Notes: generated by a model from the letters alone, not told the origin. DNA of 64,000 nt from Macrothele yani (GCA_039090855.1 CM077002.1:80728194-80792193), one strand, 5' to 3'. Counted from the first letter of the stretch, positions 28,963-41,674 are shown. Numbers and translations: made by a program.

Positions 28963-31470
28963 CCAAAACAGAAAACCACCAATTCAAAGGAAAAATACCG
29001 AAATAAAGTAACTGGGAAAATGAACTTCTGCATAGACAATACCTAAAGGATTTTTAAAGAAAAACTGGGCATGTTAACAAAGAAATAGAAAATTTGATTT
29101 ATGCAGCACAAGAGTAAACTTTGCGGACTCTGAGGAAAAGTAAAAAGAATTTATACAAGCAGCTACTGCCGCCTTTGTAAAATAGGAAACGTTACAGTTG
29201 CCGGCAATATGTGTTTTAAAATAAAAACTGTCCTCTGGAAAGCAAAGAAATAAATCAACACCGCGACGTAACGCTGTGAAAATAATTTTGTGGTTAGCTC
29301 ATGCAAAATATGTGGTTTCCGAAGATTAATAATTTGTGGGAATATTAAGTTGTAAATTACTAAGAACTGATGAAATTAAAGTGTGAAAGGACATTAAACA
29401 GATCACTATACGGAAGTAACACACCATACGCAACTGCTATGAAAACAAATAAGTGTGGCTAGTTGAGGTAGAAATTTTGTGAAATTGTATTGCTGAGGAC
29501 AAAGAATTGGGAAAGATTACGGAATGTGGGACTTTAAATTTTAATACAAAGTTGCTCATCAATTGTAGATGGATTATCTTAAGCAAGAAGCATCCACATC
29601 TTAACAGCAGATACTTTCCCTTGCTTATGCAGAAAAGCTAATATACGTCACCAGCAAGAAAGAAATAGACTGTCCGAATGCAAAAAAAAATTTCATTGAT
29701 GATTTAGGTATAGATTTTAGCTTCAGCAAATGCCCACTGTTTAGCATAAAAAATAATGAAAAATTATTTCTTAGAGGCAGAAGATACTGACAGCATTGAA
29801 GACGATCAACATTACAAATGTCAAGCAAATGAGCAATATCGAATGAATAAACACAGTAACAAGGACTAAACAAGGGAAACATAGCACAGCCCAGAAGTCT
29901 GCTGAAAGAATTCAATACATCAATTATGCTTTAAAAATTAAAAAAAAATGTAATTGATATTAACTTAACAGCTATATCTATATTAGCATACTCTTTTGTA
30001 ATCGTAAATGTTTCAGTACAGGTCCCCAGAAATTTTACAGTGACAATCTTCAAACGCATTGTTAAAAGTCAGATTTTATCTGAAAAGAAATGAGTGAGGT
30101 AGAGAACAGACCGAAGTCTCATGTCTCTGGCGAAAAAAAGATTAGCAACTGAAGAAGTACTTTTAGAGAGCAACACAAATTAGTACTCTTCTAGTGGTTG
30201 CAGCTAAAGAAGGCGGCACTCACCACTTAATCTCAGTAACACTCAGCACATTTCGCGGACGGAAAACCAATCTGAGCTACTTTAGAGTTAAAAATTCGAT
30301 GTTCAACACGGATAGCATCGAATTTCGTAGAACTCGGAAACCTAAGAAAAAATGCGTCCGTATAGGGATTAAAAACATCACTTTTATTCAGAAACTAAAG
30401 GATTGTTTATAGGGTATTCAAAACTATGTTTAGCAAAACAGAACTGAAGAAATCGAATTATGAAACTCAGAGAGGATGATAGCTGTAAAAAGAATGGCAA
30501 ATCTACTCGAACTATGGAATACGTTTCATATAGAGAGGGTTTTCCTCTTTTTCTCACCAAAGCGAGTACTTAAATCCTGTGTACTTAAATGTTTTATTAT
30601 AAGTATCATTGCAGTACCTGTTTACCTGCTCTTTTTTTCTTTTTAGGGTTTTGCGACAACTGTGAGCATCTCTAAGGTCTATAAGCAGTCACCCATCCGT
30701 AATTTAGGACCACTGTTACCAAGGAAGCCAGGGAGCCAATGCCACAGGACAAATACATTAATAATGCCTCATGGGAACTCGCACCTAGGCCTATTTCGGA
30801 CGAACGGTCAGAAACCAGCTTTCAGACTAATGCCTCACCGGGTCGGCTCAGTTCCTGTCCATGAAAAAACAAATAATATATCATACACTGAGAGAGAGAG
30901 AGAGAGAGAGATCTATCATCAGACCATTAACTGTAATCAACCTGACATTAGAACTGTAGAGAAAAAGTCAGTAAGATAAAATTAACTGATTTGGTGGTTT
31001 CACTTCCGAAGGACAACCAAAGAAAAATATTTGAGAAAACCCTAAACCTAAAAAGCTGCGAATCTAAATCCAGAAGCAAAACTTAACATAGATCTTATTA
31101 TTTCGGCAAATGCAATAAGGTCTAAAAGCTTTGCAAGAAACCTATAAAAACTGGTATTACTGCAAAGTTTCACACCATTCAAAAGACAATTGTTTTACAG
31201 AATTTTAATGTCACTAGAAAATTCATAAGCATCCAGAATTGAGAAAAACAAATCTGTCTTTTGTTGACAGGTTTATGCAGAATAACATGAGTAAACATAA
31301 TAAATACCAACTCACGATACAAGCAGACTGTAAGGAGCAAAGACAGTTGAAATTTTAAAATCATTGGCACTTGTCGAGCTAAGTGTCATAAAATTAACAA
31401 CGTTATTTTTAGGCAAACTCAAAAACTTTTCACATCCTCAAAATAATAGAGGAGGAACAAAAGGTACTTT
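28963..31470. other. Unassigned region with one possible 5S-like or SINE scrap
   Basis: About 2.5 kb without a convincing gene. Around 30655-30870 the minus strand reads ACGGATGGGTGACTGC, which resembles the GGATGGGTGAC box of 5S rRNA and 5S-derived SINEs, but the rest does not fold as 5S. A (GA)n run lies at about 30892-30910. No other repeats recognised. Confidence 0.35.
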
Positions 31471-31705
31471 GGCTGCAACGATGCCACAGTGGTCTAAGCG
31501 ATGACCGTTAACCCGAGTAGACCCAGGTTCGAGTCCCAGATGAGGCATGGATGGTGTGTTTTGTCTTACCGCACTTGCTGCCGTAAGACAATCCATGCCT
31601 TCTCCTCTGCCTGGGACCAATTACCCCAAATCTGGTACGGGCAACTTCTTTTAACTCTTCGAGCTGTGCATGCAGGTCGTTAACCCTCCCCGCTTCCCCC
31701 AAAAA
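31471..31705 (+). mobile_element. tRNA-derived SINE-like repeat
   Basis: The head at 31480-31549 is tRNA-like: terminal ATGCC/GGCAT pairing, A-box TGGTCTAAGCG (31490-31500) and B-box GGTTCGAGTCC (31526-31536). The body contains the hairpin GTCTTAC...GTAAGAC and a GC-richer tail region ending in CCCCAAAAAGAGG at about 31708. One copy only in this window, so the SINE status rests on promoter boxes. Confidence 0.55.
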
Positions 31706-33550
31706 GAGGTAAGTTTAATGTAGAGCGTGGAATATACAATTTTCTATGAATGTGAGAAATTTCTATAGAATTCCACCGAAAATTATGTAATCGTTAAAGT
31801 TAAATGCGATGTGTTTGAATCAGGTCTTCCAATTTGGGGCATAAGCTTTTCGTTGTACTCTCAAGAAAACAATACACATACAGGCTGGTGTCAAGAATTC
31901 ATTCCCTGATTTACATGGGGGTACTAATAGCCCCCGCAACCCCCACAGTGCCGGGGGGGCGGCTCAAGGCTAGGAGGCCCTCTAGGCTCAGCAGAAGGAC
32001 TTTTCAAAATATTTGCAGAAACTTCATATGAAACTGGTTAAATAAATAGCCAGGAATCTTTGAAGGCAGCTTTGAATGAAGTATTAAAAAGAAATACAAT
32101 GTTTGATGATAGCCCGTAAAACTTATGATCTCGGCCACTTTTGATGCATTACGGTATCAGAAAATCGATATAAATAACAGGTTTAAACAGCAGAACAGCC
32201 AAAGACAAGCTTTCAAAAAGCATTTAATCTGTGAGAAGTTTGATACAAGAAGATATTCACGATAAATTAAGCCATATTCCCTATTTATTCAAGGCTTTTC
32301 ATTAGTATTGTCTAAACAATGAGCAACACAACTCTTAGACATGAACTTTATCGTCATCCCTGAACAGAATCGGCGAAAATCAGCAAGATTTACTTCAGCC
32401 ATTTTCAAAAGTGCAAGAAAACTGTGCTAGGAGGATTTCTTCATGTTTGTTTCCTACCACATGGGATGCCTTACTTTCATAAAAATAAATACAAAAAAAA
32501 AAAAAAAGCAAACTAGATTAGTTGAATAGTTCTCAGAGATGCCACACGCAGATGTTAATTTCTAGCAATTACATCGTTGCCCAGTGAGTATGTAATTAAG
32601 TGGCATTTTGTCGTTCGCCGAAACTGCGGTTAACTAGTGCCTGCAGGTGCTTATGAAGGTTAATAATTATATAGGAATCAGCTCAACGACTAACTGTTAT
32701 CGATTGCAGAAGTAAAGAAGGAAAAAAAAACTAAGGAAGATCGGTTCATTAAAAATGCTCCTCTAATTTTCGCTTTTTTTTTTCTTGCGCTTGTGTATTT
32801 CTGTTATTTATTTGTAAACGCTTTCATATATTGCACAAACTGTACGTATTTTATTAGTTTCATAACCAATTTCTCAAACGAAATTTTAAACACAGTTTCT
32901 TATTTTTTCATTCAGAGTTTAAAATTTTCACTTGTGCTGTTCCTCCCCGTTTGAAATTGTTCAATTTTTAAAGGTTCGGGCCTTAGTTTAAATAATGAGA
33001 GTATTTTATGCACAATCTGATTCAAAAGTTCTATTAAAGGAGTCCAATAAATGGACTCATTCAATAGAATATTCAACTGAATATTGCTCATTCAATATAC
33101 TATTTTTGGAATGTTCAACCTAGAATTAGGAGTGGAAAGAACCAAGCAACTGGAAAGGAAACACTCAACACACAAAACTCAAGTATGTGTGCGTGTGTAC
33201 GTAAAAGCGTATGACTGCACTTATCTCGGTACTACATGCATAACTTATCACGAACTTTTCAAAGTCATTTAACCCTTAAACCAGCTGGAATGGATTAACT
33301 TGGGATTACTAAAAATGGGCTGAATCATCTTGAATGAATTTGTTCGCTGTTTCAGAAGTTGGCGAAGTGCGTCTGAAGACTCCTAGCTTCCTACGAGTGA
33401 ACCTGTACAACAGATTACCTGTTAATAACGATGGCGATGAACCTAGTTTCTATACAGTAGCATGATGCTTATGTCTGGGCAACTAGCCCTGTCCCATCAT
33501 ACCTTGGGACTTGGAACAGGAAATAAAGGACTAGAAGCCAGAGCACTTAT
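31706..33550. other. Unassigned AT-rich region
   Basis: No gene seen. There is a GC patch with a G/C run at 31935-31990, A runs near 32495, and short self-similar ATTCAATAGAATATTCAA words near 33058-33100. Confidence 0.4.
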
Positions 33551-33830
33551 GACCAGTGAGGGCCACGGATGGCCTAGTAGTCAACGTCCGTGACTGCTAT
33601 GGAAAAGTCTCAGATCGATCCCAGGCAGGAACGAACGCTTAAACCATTAAATATTCTTCGTGCTCTGGATAGGTACGTTAAGCAGTCGGACTCCGGGTAA
33701 TCCCCCCCCCTCGGTTATAAATAAGGGCGTCTTCCTACCTCTTTTCATCTCGTTTCCGTGTGACTTACCTGTCGGGCCCTCTAGCCGAAATCTTCTAGCC
33801 TCCTACTTCTGAAGGTTGTTTAAGACCTGG
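33551..33830 (+). mobile_element. Second tRNA-derived SINE-like repeat
   Basis: A-box-like TGGCCTAGTAGTC near 33570 and B-box-like AGATCGATCCC at 33612-33622, in a GC-richer ~250-bp block with a C run at about 33703-33711. It is different in sequence from the repeat at 31.5 kb. The boxes are imperfect, so it is an old copy or a different family. Confidence 0.45.
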
Positions 33831-34760
33831 GGTCAGACACTTCCTTCTAAGAATCCTTTACATGAATCTCTAAATCACTTATCACTAGTAACAGATACAT
33901 GGTCAGTACTGGTGAGATCTGAGAAAAGAATTGTTTTTTTGGTAGATTTCGTAAAACCCACTCGCTATGGAAGCATTTCCGTTTGAGAAGAACAGAAAAG
34001 TTTGGGCTCCATTTGGTTCAAGTACTACATTGGTCCCTTAAGGGGTTAATGTAGTTCCAGGAAGTTTTGGATACGTTCAGAAAGGAAACTAGGGAGAAAA
34101 AAAAACCGGCCTCATAATTTGTATAGGTAAATATCAATTAAAATATTGAAGTCTCAGCATGCTCTTCCATACAAAAAGAAAAAAATGAATCGTAGGATAC
34201 TAGGTCTCAACAACTGAAGCTGAATTTTTGTTGCCTGCAGTTTCCTATAGCTATTGATAAAATATGAGAACCCAATGCCTCCAGTTTATCAATTATTAAA
34301 CAATCAAGACACCTTTGACCTTGTCGTCAAAGGTGCGCACTGACCTTCACTTGGAAAACAACCCGACACCTAACTTTATGAAGCTTGACCCCTTGCCCGT
34401 CACGGTTCAGATTTTCCAATTTACGGCCCGGGCCGTTTCAGACTTTCATCCCGCGGTCTCCTCCGTTATCATTTATTAGCACGTCTCTTGTAAAAAGAAA
34501 CACAAAACGAGAAAAATGACACAGCAATTCCGTTATAATGAGCGTCTTTTGAAAAATTACATACATACAGTACATATCATTAAGCTACTCTCTGAGATTC
34601 AGAGGTAAGCTCAACAAAGAAATGCAAACTATAAGATAAATTTTTATTTAATTATTTACTTACTGTTGCCGTATCAAACTTCTCCATTTACAGCGATCTT
34701 AACACACGACGCGGGCTTCACTGACATCCATCACCCGACATGCACATGACGTTTTATGCT
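33831..34760. other. Unassigned sequence with a 10-bp perfect hairpin
   Basis: CACCTTTGAC...GTCAAAGGTG near 34312-34335 forms a perfect 10-bp stem with a 6-nt loop. AGCACGTCTCTTGTAAAAAG near 34480 resembles the reversed end of the higher-order repeat. No gene. Confidence 0.4.
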
Positions 34761-36420
34761 TCATACTCAAAATCTTTTTCTCATGCAGACATTCCTGAAT
34801 CTGATCCTCTCATGAATTCCTTAGCCTTCCTCTGATTTTCATTCCTGCCACTTGGGCTAAAAAAATTCTTAGTAAGCATTTCATCACTCATTCTTACAAC
34901 ATGACCAAACCACCGAAGAATATTACTCACCACCTTTCTAACAACATTTTGCTTCACATGACACAACTACAACACATCTTCATTCCTCACATGATCGGAA
35001 CATGTCTTGCCATAAATACCCTGTAAATAACGCACATACAAACGACTCCTATGTTTCTTCTGTAGTACCTAGGTTTCACTGCCATACATCAGAGTAGGAA
35101 CAATTACACTTTCATCCACAGCCATGCGGGACTCTCTTGAGAATCCATCATTCCCGTAAAAATCTCTTAAAGCAGCTATGACTTTCAATGAAGAATTCAC
35201 TTGCCTACTAATTTCACCATCTAATTTGTTCTTTCTGTCAAACATGCTTCCTAAATACACATCACACAAAAACTCATTCACCTGGTCAATCACTGTGCCA
35301 TTTAGATATGTATTATATTCAGTGCTAGCAGTTCCTCGCTCAAAAACCATGACTTTGGTTTTCCCTTATTTACACTCAGTTTGAATTCCATGCAAACTTC
35401 GTACATTCGGGACAACATACTCTGCAACTCACTTTTGCTCTCAGCCAACAGGACTGTGTCATCAGAATACAGCAATCTGCACACACGGATATTACTAAGA
35501 CATAAACCAGTATTGTCCAGATTGGCATCACGAATGCATGCATCCATATATATATATTAAACAGCCATGGTGACATTACACAACCTTTCCTGACTCCTGC
35601 ACCAATAGAGAACCATTTTGATAAAACACCATTCCTTCGTACACAAGCTCTACTGCCAGCATACATGGCTTTTACACTGTTAAGTAGATTGCTAGTAACA
35701 CCATATTTGTTCAATACCATCCTATTCACTCGGTCGTAAGCTTTCTCTAAATCTACGAAGGCAGCAAAAGCTTTCTTACCAACAGCCAGATACTCTTCAG
35801 TAATTACATGTAAAGCAAAAAATTTGGTTAGTGCAGCCTTTACCAGGTAAAATACCACTCTGGACATCCCATACTTTCTTTTATGTAAGGCCTTGTACGT
35901 TTCCAATAATGACCTTATCAAACACTTTCCCTGGCACACTCAGTAAGCTAATACCACGGCAGTTCTTGCAGTTAGTCTGATTACCTTTTCCCTCATACAA
36001 AGGCACAATGATAGTATTCTTCCGATCCCAAGGGACCATTCCTAACTCCCAGCACAACTGGAGTTAGGAATGATTCTTACCATTCTGAAGAGATTTTAGA
36101 GATTTGCACAACTCTTCTCTACAGATCCCTCCTGTACTTCCATCTTTCACTGTGACATCATCTGCTTCTGCCTCAGGATCACTTTTCCTTTCTTGTTCTG
36201 ATAACTCACAGAAATATTCACTGCATCTTTCGTTTAACTCATTGGACTCCCATATCATTTCCCCGATCCTGTTCTTCACACAACTGGCAACTTTCTTTCT
36301 CCCATTTTTCCTGAGTCTCATGTACTTCCAGAAAGTTTTTCTATCTTTCCAAAACGTCAATTCAAGCCTTTCCACATTTTCCTTCATATCATTTGCCTTA
36401 CCCTGGCAAATGATATGAAG
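34761..36420 (-). pseudogene. Decayed LINE reverse transcriptase
   Basis: Several minus-strand frames belong to one LINE ORF. 36387-36064 is the pre-RT region (KENVERLELTFWKDRKTFWKYM). The 35939-35376 frame has FAAFVDLEKAYDRVNR (motif A) and GVRKGCVMSPWLFN (motif B). 35547-35302 has SDDTVLLAESKSELQ, a FADD-equivalent with Ser in place of Ala. 35350-35069 and 34966-34781 are the C-terminal part (ILRWFGHVVRMSDEM). It resembles non-LTR elements common in crustaceans, molluscs and other invertebrates and is distinct from the RTE copies at 12-16 kb. Internal deletion and frameshifts make it inactive. Perfect hairpins mark the 36.05 kb deletion junction and the 36.4 kb end. Confidence 0.75.
36383..36420. 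other. Perfect 16-bp hairpin at the LINE 5' boundary
   Basis: CTTCATATCATTTGCC, a 7-nt loop, then GGCAAATGATATGAAG. The right arm copies the LINE sequence in reverse, a fold-back end. A similar 13-bp hairpin, CATTCCTAACTCC/GGAGTTAGGAATG, spans about 36040-36075 inside the element. Confidence 0.8.
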
Positions 36421-37094
36421 AAAAGATAAGAAGGCTTTTTAATAAAATCCGACACGAAATATATATTTCGAAGCAGAGTTTTAGAAAATCTAAAAATTCA
36501 GCAAAACAGAAAATGCCTTACACAACTTGGGGAAAAATTGCGCATAATTTAAAATACGTAATGTGAACAGGGTTATTTATAGACAGTAGAATCGGGTTAA
36601 AAAACAAACCAGATCACTACAATCGATAAACATCCAGAAATAGAAATGGCTATGTACACACACTAGTGGCTGAAAACTGTTTCACGGAAATTGACAAATT
36701 ATGCACAAAAACTTTCTCATATCGGAAAGAAAATCAGAGACAAAGGTTTTCAAATTGAACAGTTACAATAGATGTAGGAAATAAAATACATGATTTAACT
36801 TTACTTCCCTTGTGAAAAAGCTGTGTGCTACTTAAAAGAGAAAATGGGTTCAAAAATACTTTTCATAATGAAGAGTATCCTTCGAAATAAGGATTTTTCT
36901 AAGTAATTTTTAATCAAATTGACTCTTTCAAATAAAAATATATACGCTGACGCACTTTGGCGGATAAGTTTTGAATAATGGAAAAGTAGAAAAAAATGCT
37001 AAAATTGCTTTTCATAACAAAATATATGCTAAGGACCAACAATTTTTCAAATGTATCTCTTAGAAATAGAGTTATAAAAATTGACATTTACGCC
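36421..37094 (+). repeat. Higher-order repeat copy 3, left part (diverged)
   Basis: Linker words such as CGAAGCAGAGTTTTAGAA and AAAGGTTTTCAAATTGAAC recur. Degenerate boxes lie near 36800 and 36955, and the last box ACGCC at 37090-37094 is cut by the Gypsy insertion. It continues at 43517. This copy is clearly older than copies 1 and 2. Confidence 0.55.
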
Positions 37095-38456
37095 TGTAAG
37101 AGCGAACGTGTCGTCACGTGACTTAGCACCGCCTCCTACTTAAGGATCCGAGGCCTCCGCGCTACGTGGGCTCTCACAACCAACAGAGAGTTTTTTACGC
37201 TTCCCAGAAACACACACACTCTCTCTCACTGTTCGAGCGAACAAACGAAGCCTCCCCCCACTTTAATATGTAAACCTGTGAACTGGGAGGCGGAGCGACA
37301 ACAGCTGATCATGCGGAAATATATTCACCTTCAGAAATAATAATTAGAAGAGAACTCTTGGTTAAAACACATACAAAACATTTATTTCCGCATCAATTAG
37401 GCTTTTGACGGCGGCGGATTACTCGCTCTTGAACGTTAGGCCTCACTATGACTGGATCTGGCAAAGATCGTGGAACGCGCAAGCTAAGGTGGTCGAATTC
37501 TGTAGAAATCTTACTCTGAGTTGAAGTCCTAACTTAGAGTCTTCTTGATACTAGGTAGACCTATCTCTCGTCGAAGCCTAAGGAATAGTCTTCTAGTTAC
37601 CCTTTTCTAATCGATGTTTCAGTAGACTGTACTAAGTCCGTAATTCAGTAGTATAACATCAACTACTCTACCGGAATCCCTGACACGGGCTGATTCCTTC
37701 TGTAGCGGCGACCTGTCTCTTCCAGGATAGGTACTCGCTCGCTTCCCGTGGACTTCGGGAGTCCACCGCACAATCAAGGCAAACGCGTCGCGCTTCCTTT
37801 CTATCGGAGAACTATCCCCTCCGCTTTCCGAAAACAGACTGACGAACAGATCCTCTCGGAGTGACCTGCTCGCCTACCCCTTCACGCTGCACCTGTTTCA
37901 AGGGCGATGGCACTGACCTTGACCTCCACTGACCGGTTCATGCTGCTCTCCTCTCTGGTCACGTGGGTCACCTCTGGCGCCCTTCATCTGCCCCACTCCT
38001 AGGCGTTTTCTTGGTATCTGGATACTGGACCTTTAGTTCTACCTTGCGCGTTCTCGCTTATCCTCATGCCATTCATTCGTGAGTGCCTCCTTCCACGAAA
38101 GCAATCCTACCGCCGGAGTACATCCGTAGCAATACAATACACATTGTTATACTGATACAAAAGAGTATGTCTGCATTTCAGACTTGTAGGCGCCAGGTAG
38201 AAATGAACAATGTATCTGTGAAAGTCACAGTGTCCTTGACGATACTCTCAGTTCGTAGAAAAAGGCCTCGCTCTTTCTAAGGCGTGAGCACCTGAAGTCG
38301 TTTGTTATACATCTCAACTTCACACAAAAAAATATTCAACATATTTGCGAACTTTCTGTCGCCATTTTGGTAACTTGCGATGTTTCTTCGTCAGAAAAAA
38401 CCACATAATGTTTATCACTGAAATGAATTAAAATCGTTAATGTGTCCGTTCTTACA
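37095..38456 (-). repeat. 3' LTR of the Gypsy element
   Basis: 1,362 bp on the left of the element. It carries (AC)n/(CT)n near 37208-37230 and a long GC-moderate non-coding body nearly identical to 42143-43516. The purine-rich AGTAGGGGCC just inside may be the polypurine tract. Confidence 0.85.
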
Positions 38457-38677
38457 GGCCCCTACTTCTGAGACGAAACATGTGGGATGTCATATTTGAC
38501 ATGTAGAGTCTTAAACCTCATGAGCAAAGTTCGCTCGGTTACCTCTTCGGCGTCTCTTTAATTAGACACGCCCACAAGCTTCTGTTGTGACACACATATA
38601 TACACACACACATACACTGGGCAGTACCACCAAAGAACCTCACTGGGTTACTACCTGAGTGTTGACTCCTCCCCCTT

Positions 38678-39112
38678 TCAGTTTCCTAGGGTGCGAAGCC
38701 TTCCTCCTTCTTCCCTAAAAGCCAATCGTAATAGGGCATCTGCGTGGGGAATTACTTTCCCTGCGATGTGCGATATGGTTAAGTTGAATTGGGCTATGGC
38801 TAAGCTCCACCTCTGTAGGTTGGAACTCTGTGAAGCCGCGCTGGTCAAATACGTTAGAGGATTATGGTCAGACATTATCTCGATCTGGTGTCCGAAAATC
38901 CACCCCTCAAACTTCTGTAACTCCCACACTATCGCGTAGGCTTCCTTATGGCTCGTCGCCCAGCGTCCCTGTGTGCTAGTAAGCTTTTTACTGGCGTACG
39001 CTACGGGTCGGACTTTTCCCCTCTCATCTCTTTGCCCCAAACAACGCGCTACTGCGTAGGCGCTGGTGCCCGTGTGCAATACGAACGGTTTATTAAAGTC
39101 TGTGGTAAACAT
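38678..39112 (-). pseudogene. Gypsy RNase H domain
   Basis: 144 codons. It aligns by eye with Ty3/Gypsy RNase H: FVLHTGTSAYAVARCLGQ, PVAYASKKLTSTQ, HKEAYAIVWELQKFE and IMSDHNPLTYL. The first catalytic Asp, normally in a TDAS motif, is Gly here (TGTS), so activity is unlikely. It ends within ~220 bp of the 3' LTR with no integrase. Upstream, 39113-39420 still reads as the RT C-terminus and connection (RSFLGLCSHYRDYV). Confidence 0.75.
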
Positions 39113-39420
39113 TACAGGTGCCGTACATAATAGCCCCTTCAGAATGGTGAACGCCTCGCCCAGTTCTGGTGTCCAAACAACTTTCTCTGACGCCTTTTTC
39201 CGGTCAGATCGCTCAATGGTTTAGCTATCTCTGCAGATTTAGGCACATAATCTCTGTAGTGGCTACACAGTCCGAGGAAGCTCCGTACCTCCCTTTTCGT
39301 CTTGGGTTGTTCCAAATCTCGTACTGCCTGGAGTTTCTCGGGATCTGGCTGGTAGCACCCAGACCCTACTCATGTCCTAAATAATGTACGCTCTCCCGGG
39401 CGAAACAACATTTCTTATAG

Positions 39421-39855
39421 TTGCCCCTGAACCAGGCTCCTTCCAGACTCCTCATCACCAATCTCCAATGCTGCGTACGCAATAAACCTCCCGACTTAAC
39501 GGTAATTATATGTTCCTCTCCGGTAGCGGCTCTTACTTCTCCGGAGAAAAATTTGTCCCTATCACTTGCTACCTCTGGTCGCTCCTGGCTCCCGTGTTAT
39601 CGTTAGGCATCCTACTCGTGCGTCCGTCGGATACGCCCACTCTTCCTCCGTTCTCCTCGTTGGCACTTCTTGCATATCCCCTAGCTTATTCTCTTTTACA
39701 CAACAAAATTCGGCCCCGCTGTCTACGATTATTCCGGCTCGAATTCCTTTCGGTGTTTCTATCTTTAACTGTCCTCCTACAGGTATCTCCATAATCTCGC
39801 ATTGGCTACCCCGGATCCCCGTATTCTTCCTATTTTTGCATTTAACTTCCTAGGG
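39421..39855 (-). pseudogene. Gypsy protease fragment joined to RT remnant
   Basis: The frame 39792-39562 has the retroviral-type protease signature IIVDSGAEF (catalytic Asp). Beyond it, about 40 codons lead straight into the RT thumb, so the fingers and palm, including the catalytic YxDD, have been deleted near 39450-39560. Confidence 0.65.
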
Positions 39856-40044
39856 TCCTCTTCGAGTTGCGTCTCGACGTCCCTTTACTTTCCTTCTCTC
39901 CTCTCTATTCGCTACTCGACTTACTTTTTTATTCCCATCGTTTCTCCAATTGCCTGTTGATCCCTTGTTATCTTGCCCCGTAGTACCTCTCATCTGGCAG
40001 TTCACGCGTAGGTGCCCCGCCTTCCCGCAAAGAAAACAGATCAC
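39850..40044 (-). pseudogene. Gypsy gag zinc knuckle
   Basis: It contains CFLCGKAGHLRVNC, a C-x2-C-x4-H-x4-C knuckle that binds genomic RNA in LTR elements, followed by a basic tail. It is out of frame with the gag ORF upstream. The frame shift coincides with a run of ten C at 40082-40092. Confidence 0.75.
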
Positions 40045-40077
40045 GCCCTGATCAAAATGGGGTTCCCTGGAGGTCGA

Positions 40078-41091
40078 TTAATCCCCCCCCCCCCTATTTT
40101 GGAACCTTGATCCGGTCGCTGAGAATTTCCCTTTCTGGGGTAGCCCGTTATTAGGCGGATTTTCCCTCTTTATCTGGTTTGTCCCTCTTGTATTATACGG
40201 ACCTCCCTTAAAGTTAGAGCCCGCCGCATAATTGTTTTTGGGCCTCCCTTCTCCCAATTCCATCATTTCCACATGTGTCTCATACAGGTCACATAACTCT
40301 CCCAGTTCGCTCGCTGGAACCAATTTCCCTACGGCGCCCCTCTGCAGCAAATAAGTTTTCAAACTTGGAGAAAGCAAACCCTTGAATTTATCACAAATTA
40401 ATAAGTTCATACACTTCTGGAATTCAGATACTCCGCTCTTCACGTAGTATTGGAGCGTTCGTCCAATACGACCTGCTAACTGCTGGAAGCTTTCCCCTTT
40501 ATTCCGTTTCATTGTCTCAAACTGTTTGAGATAGATATCGGGGGTCAAGTGGCACTCCGCCAAAATTGCTTCCTTGACGAAGCTGTAGTAGTCATACTGC
40601 TCCAGGGTTAGTCGTCTGAACAAGTGGTTCACACATTCGGCGTTAAATAAAGCCACGACTAACCGTCCCTGCATCTCTTCTGGAACAGCATGTAACAGAA
40701 AGGCCCTCTCTATGGAATCGAAGAAATCTAGGATTTCCTCGGGCTTAGAGGGACTCTTTGGAATTGTCCTCTCTATTATTCTCATGTAATCGGGTAGGCG
40801 CCCCAGATCGTTCCCTTTCTTCACCGGAGCCGGAGTTTCTGAGGATAACTGTATCTTATTCAGCTCAAAGTCCCTCTCTTCCTTTCTATCTGTTAGTTGC
40901 AGCTGAAGCATCCTCTCGGCCAGTTCGGCTTCTAGTTCGATGTTTCTCAGCTCCCTCTCCGCTTCTAGCTTGGCTTTCCTCAGTTCTCTTTCCGCTTGCT
41001 TTTCCTGCCATTCCCTTTCTGCTTTCTTTTCTTGTAATTCGAGCATATGAAACTTAAATTCCATTTCAAACCTAGCGGTATCCCCTTCCAT
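40078..41091 (-). CDS. Gypsy Gag (coiled coil plus SCAN-like capsid region)
   Basis: 337 codons. Residues ~10-95 form a highly charged Glu/Arg/Lys coiled coil (AERELRKAKLEAERELR). Residues ~115-290 read as a SCAN/capsid-C-like helical domain (YDYYSFVKEAILAE, YLKQFETMKR, FQQLAGRIGRTL, LICDKFKGLL). An Asn/Gly-rich tail ends at NRGGGD by frameshift before the knuckle. This Gag type is frequent in arachnid and other arthropod Gypsy elements. It would assemble the cytoplasmic particle. Confidence 0.75.
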   Translation of the reverse strand: MEGDTARFEMEFKFHMLELQEKKAEREWQEKQAERELRKAKLEAERELRNIELEAELAERMLQLQLTDRKEERDFELNKIQLSSETPAPVKKGNDLGRLPDYMRIIERTIPKSPSKPEEILDFFDSIERAFLLHAVPEEMQGRLVVALFNAECVNHLFRRLTLEQYDYYSFVKEAILAECHLTPDIYLKQFETMKRNKGESFQQLAGRIGRTLQYYVKSGVSEFQKCMNLLICDKFKGLLSPSLKTYLLQRGAVGKLVPASELGELCDLYETHVEMMELGEGRPKNNYAAGSNFKGGPYNTRGTNQIKRENPPNNGLPQKGKFSATGSRFQNRGGGD

Positions 41092-41674
41092 CTTTCTTTG
41101 GTTGATCTGTGCCTTTTGGTTAGAATCTGAGCTGTTATCTATCTCTTTATCACTTTTCCCTTCACTTCCCTCTACATTCTGTCCTTCTTACTCCTGACTC
41201 TTTTGCCCGTTTAAAAAACTCATTCATATTTCATGCAATATTCAAATATAATACTCATAAAATCAAAATACATATAAAAATACAATCAAATTTTCGGTAT
41301 CAGCCTATGCTCCCCAACTGGTTAGCCTATTCACTCCTAACCTCCCTACATGCTTATTTCAACATATAATAATAATGCACAAATAAATTCCTAACTTGAA
41401 TAATAACCTCAAATTTTACGCATAAATACACTTAGACAATTGATAACTTCTTTGACCCTATGGTCTCTAACTAATCGCACCCTAAACACAAATTCTACTA
41501 GCTTTAGGTGGCTAAAATACTACAGGTAGTGCCCCGGAAAAAAAATTGCGGTTCCAAAGTGGTACTTACCTGCTGAAGCGATTCGAGCTTCCTTCTGCTT
41601 CATTCTGTGTCCTTTGATGGCTGGGCACTTCACTTTGGTTTGATATCTTTTATTTTCTTAATTCACAATTCAGT

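Noticed and set aside
34478..34500. Fifth copy of the higher-order repeat
   Set aside because: Only a ~20-bp match to the terminal hairpin, with no boxes or linker words beside it.
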